The position numbers were made by a program, and so were the translations under genes. A stretch of DNA of 64,000 bases from VAXT01 sp038040395 (GTDB lineage Bacteria > Actinomycetota > Thermoleophilia > Gaiellales > Gaiellaceae), in the NCBI GenBank assembly GCA_038040395.1, contig JBBPIJ010000003.1, positions 124,001 through 188,000 of the forward strand, written 5' to 3'. The notes under the pieces are model-generated. The model was given only the letters and a program-made list of their open reading frames with translations. It had not been told where the DNA came from and searched no databases. Positions 9,451 through 16,641 of the stretch are shown here, piece by piece (position 1 is the stretch's first letter; the number at the start of each line of letters is the position of its first letter).

Positions 9451-10567
9451 TCACGACACCGATGAACATCGTCGTGCCGGCAATCGCGATGAGGCCGCGC
9501 CGATAGGCGAGCAGGACTTCGAGACGTGCGCTCGGTGAAGTCTTGCGCGGCGTCGCCGCGAGTGCGAGTAGGACGATCGCAAGCGCAAGCGCGAAGAAGA
9601 GGAACGGTGGAACAGCCTTGACCGCATCGATGGACCTCCGGAACTGCTCGGCGAGCACGCCGCGGATGCGGGGGAAGCTTGCCTTCTGGCTCGAGGCGCG
9701 CGGCCCCTGAGGCGTTTTCGGGATCGCCGCGCCGTAGGCGCCTGCCGAGGATTGGGTCGCCTCGCCGGAGGTCGCGCATGCATTTAAAGCTCGATCTGCC
9801 ACGACCTTTGAGTGAAGCGGATTCGGTCGGCCGACGATTACGACCCGCACGCCAAGAGGCTTCGCGCCGTGCGACGGAAGCGTTCGAACCGTGACTCGAT
9901 ACGTGCCGGAGCGCAAAACATGGCGGCCGATGCGGCCGCGGAACTGCACGCGGTTCAGCCCGGCTCGGCCGTTGACCCGGAACCTTCCGACTACTCGGCA
10001 GTCCGGTGCCACGCGAACGAGCACGAATTCGACAAGCCCGCGGCGCGAGAGGCGGAAGACGAAGGTCGTACGGCGCTGCGCGCGAGGTCCCGTGCGCGAG
10101 ATCCACGCGCGGGAAACCCCGAGGTGCGCGAGTTTGAGAGCCGGCTGCAGGGTGCCGGCGCCGAGGGAGCGATATCTGGCCGCGTTCCTGACCGCTGAAG
10201 ACGCAGTGCCGCCCGCGGTCGTCCTTTGCACGCGCGTCGAGTGAGATTTGTAACCGCTGCCCGCATGCGAGAGGGTCGCGGGAGGTGGTACCGGAGGCGG
10301 CGTGACCGGCGCTGGTGGCGGCGGAGGCTTCGGCCGCCCTCGGCCCTTTGATGGCTTCGGGCGAGGACGAACCTTCGGCTCCTTGGGGAGAGGACGAGCC
10401 TTCGGCTCTTCCGGGGGCTTGGGCGGCTTTGGATCGGCCTGCCCGGGAGGTGGCAGCTTCGGCTTCGACGGGGCGTACGCCGATGCTCGCATCGACCAGG
10501 CACCGACTACCCCTGCGCAGAGGAGGGCGAGGCAAACGATCCTCGTGATGCGGAGGGGGCGTCTCAT
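9431..10567 (-). CDS. secreted or membrane-anchored proline-rich protein
   Basis: 378 residues. An N-terminal signal or anchor (ITRIVCLALLCAGVVGAWS) is followed by ~80 residues rich in Pro, Lys and Arg (KPPKPPEEPKARPLPKEPK) that probably span the cell wall. A central beta-rich domain follows (FVFRLSRRGLVEFVLVRVAP...YRVTVRT), resembling small extracellular Ig-like modules. Two hydrophobic segments lie at the C-terminus (PPFLFFALALAIVLLALAA; LIAIAGTTMFIGVVITYA). Its start is only 20 bp from the divergent DnaJ-like gene, so the two share a promoter region. No function can be assigned. Confidence 0.75.
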   Translation of the reverse strand: MRRPLRITRIVCLALLCAGVVGAWSMRASAYAPSKPKLPPPGQADPKPPKPPEEPKARPLPKEPKVRPRPKPSKGRGRPKPPPPPAPVTPPPVPPPATLSHAGSGYKSHSTRVQRTTAGGTASSAVRNAARYRSLGAGTLQPALKLAHLGVSRAWISRTGPRAQRRTTFVFRLSRRGLVEFVLVRVAPDCRVVGRFRVNGRAGLNRVQFRGRIGRHVLRSGTYRVTVRTLPSHGAKPLGVRVVIVGRPNPLHSKVVADRALNACATSGEATQSSAGAYGAAIPKTPQGPRASSQKASFPRIRGVLAEQFRRSIDAVKAVPPFLFFALALAIVLLALAATPRKTSPSARLEVLLAYRRGLIAIAGTTMFIGVVITYAVS

Positions 10568-10587
10568 CCGCTTCGTAGACTCTAGGT

Positions 10588-11451
10588 ATGCAGTCGGTCG
10601 ACGCCGTTTCGGCCCAAACGGGTCCGTCGAGCAACGCCTGGGACGCCTTCGGCGTGACGGGACACGACGTGCGCGAGCGTGACTGCTACGAGGTGCTCGG
10701 AGTGCCTAGAGCCGCGGACGGAGAAGAGATCAGGCGCGCGTTTCGCAGGCTCGCGCGGGAGCTTCATCCCGACGTGTCCGCTTTGCCCCAAGCCGGGGAG
10801 CGCTTTCGCGAGCTCTCCGTCGCTTACACGGTGCTCTCCAACCCCCGAGCCCGGTACCTCTACGACCGGTTCGGCTATCGGGGGCGCGGAAACGGGTTTG
10901 GCTCCCGTAGGCGCCGCTCGGCGGGCCACGCGCCGATCCTGGCCGAGGTGGAGCTCGACACCTTCGATGCTGCGCGGGGGACACGCCGCGAGGTGCGCTA
11001 CACCAGGCGGGACGAGTGCCTGGCATGTGGGGGTGAAGGCGTGGCGTCCGTCTCGGAGGCCCATCACTGCGATACATGCGGCGGCACGGGCAGGGTGCGC
11101 GTCTTCTCCGGCCTGGGTATCGCCCGCTGGCTCCAGGTCGAGACGTGCCCCGACTGCGGCGGCGAGAGCCGCGCTCCGAGCAGGGACTGTCCGGAGTGCG
11201 GTGGCGCCGGAAGCGTGACGGGGGAGCGGGTCGTGAACGTGCGCATCCCGCCGGGTGTGGAGGACGGGACCCGCCTGCGGGTAATGGGTGAGAAGCAGGA
11301 CGAGCACCTTCTCGTGCGAGTGAGGCCGCTTCCCGAGGACTCCCTTCTTCTGCGCACTCTCGCTGCCGTGCTCCTCGTATGCGCGTTGGCGCTGCTCGCG
11401 TACTTCATCTTCAAGTCGTGGTCTCCTCTCGGCGCTACGCTCTTGGGCTAA
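10588..11451 (+). CDS. DnaJ-like protein with C-terminal membrane anchor
   Basis: 287 residues. Residues ~30-95 are a J domain with the essential HPD at 60-62. Residues ~145-215 hold four zinc-finger repeats of the DnaJ type (CLACGGEG, CDTCGGTG, CPDCGGES, CPECGGAG). A short beta segment (VNVRIPPGVEDGTRLRVMGE) stands for the start of the substrate-binding domain. The second substrate-binding and dimerisation domain is absent. Instead the chain ends in a transmembrane helix (LAAVLLVCALALLAYFIF). Full DnaJ is ~370-390 residues. It probably recruits DnaK to the membrane, which is inference from the domains. Divergently transcribed from the proline-rich secreted protein. Confidence 0.85.
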   Translation: MQSVDAVSAQTGPSSNAWDAFGVTGHDVRERDCYEVLGVPRAADGEEIRRAFRRLARELHPDVSALPQAGERFRELSVAYTVLSNPRARYLYDRFGYRGRGNGFGSRRRRSAGHAPILAEVELDTFDAARGTRREVRYTRRDECLACGGEGVASVSEAHHCDTCGGTGRVRVFSGLGIARWLQVETCPDCGGESRAPSRDCPECGGAGSVTGERVVNVRIPPGVEDGTRLRVMGEKQDEHLLVRVRPLPEDSLLLRTLAAVLLVCALALLAYFIFKSWSPLGATLLG

Positions 11452-11477
11452 CGATCGACCCTGCCGCCGCGACCTCC

Positions 11478-12412
11478 ATGGAATCGGATCCCCGCATCGA
11501 GCCGCCGGTCATCTACCAGCACCCCTTGGCGTACCTGCTTGGACTGGAGGGGATCGCCCTCCTTCACGCCTTCGCCGGGGACCATGACCGCGACTTCACT
11601 ACGGCTCGTTTCGACGAGATCCGCGCGCTCCTGGATGCCGTCGAGGAACTGGCGACGGGGTGACGGTTGACCCGATCCCAACGACGGAGGGGTACGGCAG
11701 TTGGGCCTACGACGAGCCCGGAAACCAGCTCATCGACCTGGAGCAGCCGATCGTGCGGGAGATCCTCGACGGCCTGCCGCGCGGCGTCGCACTCGACGCT
11801 GCCTGCGGCACGGGCCGCCACAGCACCTATCTTGCCTCGCTTGGCCACACGGTGATCGGCGTGGACAGCTCAGCCGCGATGCTCGAACGCGCGCGCGAGA
11901 AGGTGCCCGACGGCGAGTTCCACGAGGCCGACCTGCACGACCTGCCAGTGCCCGACGATCACGTCGACGTTGTGGTCTGCGCGCTCGCCCTGATGCACGT
12001 CCCGGAGCTCGAGCCGGTGTTCGCCGAATTCGTCCGTGTCCTGCGACCTGGCGGGCACTTGGTGATCTCGGATTGGCGCTCGCTCGTCAAAGACATCGCC
12101 CTACCCGTGGTCAAAGCCAGGCCCGACGGGACCCTTGGCTACATGCCGACCAAGAGTCGCCTCACCAGCGAATACCTCGCTGCTGCTCTCCCGCTCGGTC
12201 TGCTGGTCCTGAGGTGCGAAGAGCCCCGAGTCCCGTTCCCGTTGGTCGACGCCAGCGGCGAGTCGATCCACGGGGGCCAGGACCCAGAGCACGTCCCGGG
12301 GTCCCCGCCGAACGTCTGGGCGCTGCATCGCTGGTGTCCCGCGGCGACCAACGCTGCGTATCGCGGCAAGCCCTCCTCCATCATCTGGCACTTCCAACTC
12401 AGCGAAGTCTGA
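11478..12412 (+). pseudogene. SAM-dependent methyltransferase broken by a 1-nt frameshift
   Basis: A class I methyltransferase of ~310 codons in two frames. The first frame starts at 11478 (MESDPRIEPPVIYQHPLAYL) and stops at 11663. The second opens with GTG at 11660 and holds the SAM-binding core (ALDAACGTGRHSTYLASLGH, VIGVDSSAAML, DVVVCALALMHVPE, LRPGGHLVISDW). Against the in-frame stub at 9175, the run 'ctgggcgac' has become 'ctggcgac' near 11650, a single-base deletion. The second frame alone would still give a complete SAM-binding domain of 250 residues, so some activity is conceivable. A sequencing error is also possible. Confidence 0.75.
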
Positions 12413-12480
12413 GTTCGGCACCAGCCGATCAGGAGGGGTGGATTTCGGGGGGTGGCCCGCGATGCCTGTGGTGGTCGTTG

Positions 12481-13896
12481 CTAGCCGACGGGTGCGGCCG
12501 CGGCTCGTCGCAGTTCCTCTCCGAAGCGCGCTCGGCGGATGAACTCGCCGACGCCTGGTTGCCCGACGAGCTCGTCGCCCTCGACGAGCACTCGGCCACG
12601 CAGCAGCACGACCTGCGGTGCGCCCGTCACCTCGGTGCCCTCGAAGATGTTGTAGTCGCTCTTGGAGTGGTGCGTCGAGGCTGAGATCGTCACCTTGCTC
12701 TCCGGGTCGAAGACGACGAGGTCGGCGTCCGAGCCGACGGCGATTGTGCCCTTGCGCGGATAGAGGCCGAAGTAGCGCGCGGGGTTCGTCGAGAGCAGCT
12801 CGACCATCCGATTCAGCGAGATCCGGCCGGCGCGCACGCCGAACTCGTGGATCATCTGCAACCGGTTCTCGAGGCCGGGCGCGCCGTTTGGGATCTTCGA
12901 GAAGTCGTCGCGGCCCATCGTCTTCTGGCCGTCCCAGAGGAACGCGCAATGGTCGGTCGAGATCACCGACAAGACGTCGTTCTCGACCGCCCGCCACAGC
13001 ACGTCATGGTTCTCCTTCGCCCGCGGCGGCGGCGTGTACACGTACTTCGCGCCCTCGAAGTCGGGCCGCTCCAGGTAGCTCTGATCGATGAAGAAGTACT
13101 GCGTGCACGTCTCGCCCCACACGTCCCAGCCCTTCTTGCGCGCGAGCTCGATCGGCTCGACCGACTCCTGGCACGAGACGTGGACGACGTAGAGCTTGCA
13201 GCCGGCGACGCGCGCGAGCTGGATCGCCCGGTTCGTCGCCTCGCCTTCCGTCTCCGGCGGCCGCGTCAGCGCGTGGAAGCGCGGCTCGGTCTTGCCCTCG
13301 GCCAGAGCCTCCTTCACCAGCACGTCGATCGCGTCGCCGTTCTCGGCATGCACCATCACGAGCGCGCCCGTCTCGGCGGCGACCTGCATAACGCGGAAAA
13401 GCGTCTCGTCGTCGACCATCAGCGCGCCCTTGTAAGCCATGAAGAGTTTGTAGCTCGTGATCCCCTGGTCGGGCAGCGCCGCGAGCTCCTCGAGCGTCCC
13501 GCCCTCCTTCAAGTCGGTGACCGCCATGTGGTAGCCCATGTCGATCACCTGTTTGCCGTTCGCCTTCGCCTTCCATTCGTCGAAAGCGGCGGAGAACGAC
13601 ATGCCCTGTGGCTGGATGATGAAGTCGACGTGGCAGGTCGTTCCGCCGAACGCGGCCGAGGTCTGGCCGGACTCGACGTCGTCGATCGTGACCGTGCCGC
13701 CGAATGGCATGTCGAGATGCGTGTGCGGGTCGACGCCGCCGGGCAACACGTACTTCCCGGTCGCGTCGATCACCCTGTCCGCCTGCTGGTCGAGCGACTC
13801 GCCGATCAGCGTCACCGTCTCGTCCTCGACGTAGATGTCGGCGACGTAGTCGTCAGCGGCGGTGACGATTCGCCCGCCTTTGATCAGTACGGACAT
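12481..13896 (-). CDS. hydA: dihydropyrimidinase / D-hydantoinase
   Basis: 471 residues from the ATG at 13896 (MSVLIKGGRIVTAADDYVAD). Cyclic amidohydrolase (TIM-barrel) family: metal ligands in DPHTHLD, the lysine that is carbamylated in SYKLFMAYKG, His in MVHAEN, His in YVVHVS, and the catalytic Asp in STDHCAF. It opens dihydrouracil, dihydrothymine or hydantoins to N-carbamoyl amino acids. Only 25 bp separates it from the divergent carbamoyl-amidase gene, which carries out the next step. The F420-dependent oxidoreductase at 15483 completes a pyrimidine or hydantoin breakdown set. Length is normal for the family. Confidence 0.93.
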   Translation of the reverse strand: MSVLIKGGRIVTAADDYVADIYVEDETVTLIGESLDQQADRVIDATGKYVLPGGVDPHTHLDMPFGGTVTIDDVESGQTSAAFGGTTCHVDFIIQPQGMSFSAAFDEWKAKANGKQVIDMGYHMAVTDLKEGGTLEELAALPDQGITSYKLFMAYKGALMVDDETLFRVMQVAAETGALVMVHAENGDAIDVLVKEALAEGKTEPRFHALTRPPETEGEATNRAIQLARVAGCKLYVVHVSCQESVEPIELARKKGWDVWGETCTQYFFIDQSYLERPDFEGAKYVYTPPPRAKENHDVLWRAVENDVLSVISTDHCAFLWDGQKTMGRDDFSKIPNGAPGLENRLQMIHEFGVRAGRISLNRMVELLSTNPARYFGLYPRKGTIAVGSDADLVVFDPESKVTISASTHHSKSDYNIFEGTEVTGAPQVVLLRGRVLVEGDELVGQPGVGEFIRRARFGEELRRAAAAPVG

Positions 13897-13921
13897 CGCG
13901 GCAAGTTTAGGCTCGCACGCG

Positions 13922-15151
13922 ATGCCACTGGATCCGAGCCGCACCGTCGCCGAGCTTCGCGAGCTGCAGGAGCTGACCGGCGACGCCGACGGCGCTCAGC
14001 GCGTCGCCTGGACCGACACGTGGGTGCGCGCGAAGGACTGGCTCGACGAGAGGGTTCCGCTCGAGGCCGAGGTCGACGAGGCCGGCAACCAGTGGTGGAC
14101 GCTGCCGGGCCGCTCCGAGAAAGCTGTGTTGATCGGCGGGCACATCGACTCGGTGCCGAACGGCGGCTGGCTGGACGGGGCGCTGAACATCGTCGCCGGC
14201 GTTGAGGTGCTGCGTCGCCTCGCCGAGGAGGGGGAGCCGGCAGCGACCGTTCGCCTCGTCAACTGGGCTGACGAGGAGGGCGCGCGCTTTGGCCGCTCGC
14301 TGTTCGGCTCGAGCGCCGCCGCCGGCTCGATGGGCGACCAGGAGGAGCTGCGTGCGCGGAGGGACGCTGACGGGAACTCCTTGCCCGACGTCCTCGCCGA
14401 GCACGGCGTCGATCTCGACAAGGCATCCGAGGCGAACCTCAAGAATGCTGCGGCTTACCTTGAGCTTCACATCGAGCAGGGTCCCGTGCTGGAATCGCTC
14501 AACCTGCCGCTCGGCGTCGTCCTCGGCACCTTCGGCGTCGAGCGTCACCAGGTCACTTTTCGCGGTCAGGCGGCCCACGCGGGCTCAACGCCGATGGACG
14601 TCCGCCGCGACGCGCTCGCCGGCGCCGCGAAGCTCGAGCTCGAGATCCGCGAGATTGCCAGAGCAACAGGCGACGGCGCTGTGTGCACCATGGGCAGTGT
14701 CGTCACGAAGCCCGGGATCGTGACCTCGGTCGTCGAGACGGCCGAATGCCTGCTCGACCAGCGGCATCTGGACCCTTTCGCTCTCGGGGCGATGCTGGAG
14801 GCGGCGAAGAACGCCTCGGAGCGGATTGCGAAGGGCGAAAACATTGAGGTCGATTGGGAACGGATCTGGCAGATCGAGCCGATCCTCTTCGACGACGAGC
14901 TCATTGAGCTCGCCGACGAGTCGATCCGCGAGGTCGCCGGCACGTCGCATCGGCTCCCAAGCGGGCCACTGCACGACGCGGCCGAGGTCTCCCGCGCGGG
15001 AGTGCCCACGGTGATGCTCTTCGTCCAGAGCCTGCGCGGCCTGTCGCACACCAAGCTCGAGGACACGAAGAAAGAGCACCTCGAGCTCGCCGTGCAGGCG
15101 CTCGACCGCCTCGCCGACCGGACGATCGCCTGGGTCTCGTCGCGTTCCTAG
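13922..15151 (+). CDS. N-carbamoyl-amino-acid hydrolase / beta-ureidopropionase-type amidase
   Basis: 409 residues from the ATG at 13922. M20 metallopeptidase-fold amidase of the hydantoinase/carbamoylase (AllC/HyuC) family: GGHIDSVPNGGWLDGALN and NWADEEGARFGRSLFGS give the two-metal site; LHIEQGPVLE and the lid-domain segment FRGQAAHAGSTPMDVRRDAL are typical. LPSGPLHDAAEV supplies the C-terminal metal His. It hydrolyses N-carbamoyl amino acids, the product of the divergent dihydropyrimidinase. No clear Shine-Dalgarno lies within the 25-bp gap, so the start may be leaderless. Confidence 0.9.
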   Translation: MPLDPSRTVAELRELQELTGDADGAQRVAWTDTWVRAKDWLDERVPLEAEVDEAGNQWWTLPGRSEKAVLIGGHIDSVPNGGWLDGALNIVAGVEVLRRLAEEGEPAATVRLVNWADEEGARFGRSLFGSSAAAGSMGDQEELRARRDADGNSLPDVLAEHGVDLDKASEANLKNAAAYLELHIEQGPVLESLNLPLGVVLGTFGVERHQVTFRGQAAHAGSTPMDVRRDALAGAAKLELEIREIARATGDGAVCTMGSVVTKPGIVTSVVETAECLLDQRHLDPFALGAMLEAAKNASERIAKGENIEVDWERIWQIEPILFDDELIELADESIREVAGTSHRLPSGPLHDAAEVSRAGVPTVMLFVQSLRGLSHTKLEDTKKEHLELAVQALDRLADRTIAWVSSRS

Positions 15152-15159
15152 AAAGACAC

Positions 15160-15179
15160 GACCCGCCGAGAGGCGGGCC
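15160..15179 (+). terminator. hairpin after the carbamoyl-amidase gene
   Basis: CCCGCC-gaga-GGCGGG starts 11 bp after the stop codon. It is a stable GC hairpin without a clear T run on the plus strand, so it may be a weak or bidirectional terminator. Confidence 0.5.
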
Positions 15180-15275
15180 GAAGTCTGGTGAAGCGGGGAA
15201 CCACCCCGCGCGCGACCCACAACCGATTCGCATCGTAGCGAACCACCACGCCAGCTTCGACCCACCGTATCGGCG

Positions 15276-15363
15276 CGGAGGGCACCGGACTCGAACCGGA
15301 ACCGGTGGTGAGCCGGTCGCTCTGGTTGTGGGCCAGGCATCTCACCTTGAGATTTCACCCTCC
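15276..15363 (-). tRNA. tRNA-like gene with allo-tRNA (8/4, long variable arm) shape
   Basis: Read on the minus strand, 88 nt fold as a class II tRNA. An 8-bp acceptor stem (GGAGGGTG with TGCCCTCC, two G-U pairs) joins a 4-bp T stem (CCGG/CCGG around TTCGAGT), giving 8+4. The D stem has 6 bp (ATCTCA/TGAGAT) with a 3-nt loop. The anticodon stem is CTGG/CCAG with loop CCCACAA, and the variable arm is long (ACCGG/CCGGT). The 12-bp acceptor-T stack and 6-bp D stem are features of tRNA-Sec and of the 'allo-tRNAs'. The anticodon would read CAC with an unusual C at position 33, so its identity is uncertain. CCA is not encoded. It sits between the pyrimidine-catabolism genes. Confidence 0.55.
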
Positions 15364-15482
15364 GCCACGCGAGCGTACGACCGAGTCTCGGCGCTTCAGT
15401 CGTTTGCAGACGCCTTGGAGCAGAGTCGACACACTTCCGCGGCCCCGAGTACCACGACGAGAGCCCGGATCCCGACGGGAGT

Positions 15483-16508
15483 ATGCTCCGAAACTTGCTG
15501 AGCTTCGGCGTTACCGTCATGCCGGACCCGCCCTACGGGCGCCTGATCGAGCTCTTTCAGCGCGCCGAGGAGCAGGGCTTCGAGTACGGGTGGACGTACG
15601 ACTCGCACATCCTCTGGCAGGAGTCCTACGCGCTTCTGCCGCTCGCCGCGGCCCAGACAAAGACCCTCAAGCTCGGCCACTGCGTCACGAATCCGGGCAT
15701 CCGCGACCCGACGATCACGGCGAGCTGGTACGCGACCATGCAGGACGTCTCCAAGGGCCGGATGGTGATGGGCATCGGCCGCGGCGACTCCTCGCGGCGC
15801 GTCGTCGGCCTCAAGCCCGTCAAGATCGTCGAGTTCGAGCGGCGTCTGCGGATGATGAAGGACCTGATGAACGGCCGCCCGGTCGAGTGGAACGAGAAGG
15901 ATCTCACGCTCGAGTGGGCCCGCGAGCTACCGGAGATCCCGATGCACGTCGCGGCCTACGGGCCACGTGCGCTCGGCGTCGCGGGCCGCGTCGGCGACGG
16001 CGTCATCATCCAGCTCGCCGACCCGCAGATCATCCAGTGGATCATGGAGACGGCCCGCACCGCGGCCACCGAGGAGGGCCGCGACCCCGACGCGCTCGAG
16101 TGCATCGTCTGCGCGCCGAGCCACATCGGCGACGACATCGCCGACGCGCGCGAGCAGGTGCGCTGGTTCCCGGCGATGGTCTCGAACCACGTCATGGACC
16201 TGATCGAGCGCTACGGCTTCGACTCCGAGATCCCGGCGGCGCTGACCGACTACGTGAAGGCGCGGAAGTTCTACGACTACAAGGACCACAGCCGGGTCGG
16301 CGCCAAGCACGGCGAGTTTGTCACCGACGAGATCTGCGACCGCTTCTGTGTGCTGGGGACGGCCGAGCAGGCGACGGAGAAACTGAAGGAGCTCGAGTCG
16401 ATCGGCGTCGACCAGTTCAACATCTACCTGATGACCGAGGGCCAAGACGAAACGCTCGCCGCCTATGGCAAGGAGATCATCCCGCAGTTCAGCGGTGTCG
16501 CGGCTTAG
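15483..16508 (+). CDS. F420-dependent LLM-class oxidoreductase
   Basis: 341 residues, luciferase-like monooxygenase TIM-barrel fold. YDSHILWQESYALLPLAAA, LGHCVTNPGIRDPTITAS, GRMVMGIGRGDSS and PEIPMHVAAYGPRALGVAGRVGDGVI are typical of the F420-binding subfamily that occurs next to dihydropyrimidinase and carbamoylase genes (CPS_4043-like). Its neighbours here are exactly those genes. Role by inference: a reductive or oxidative step with coenzyme F420 in pyrimidine or related N-heterocycle catabolism. The ATG at 15483 is followed directly by the first beta-strand. Confidence 0.88.
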   Translation: MLRNLLSFGVTVMPDPPYGRLIELFQRAEEQGFEYGWTYDSHILWQESYALLPLAAAQTKTLKLGHCVTNPGIRDPTITASWYATMQDVSKGRMVMGIGRGDSSRRVVGLKPVKIVEFERRLRMMKDLMNGRPVEWNEKDLTLEWARELPEIPMHVAAYGPRALGVAGRVGDGVIIQLADPQIIQWIMETARTAATEEGRDPDALECIVCAPSHIGDDIADAREQVRWFPAMVSNHVMDLIERYGFDSEIPAALTDYVKARKFYDYKDHSRVGAKHGEFVTDEICDRFCVLGTAEQATEKLKELESIGVDQFNIYLMTEGQDETLAAYGKEIIPQFSGVAA

Positions 16509-16641
16509 GGCGAGACCTCCTCTTCGCAGCGTGTGGTCCGGGCAGCGAGTGCGAGCCCACCTCGCCTATGTCGACCAATCGGATGCTTCAAAGAATCCCG
16601 GGGTGGCGAAGGCGTGCTGCCCGCTCCATCATTCCAGGGAA

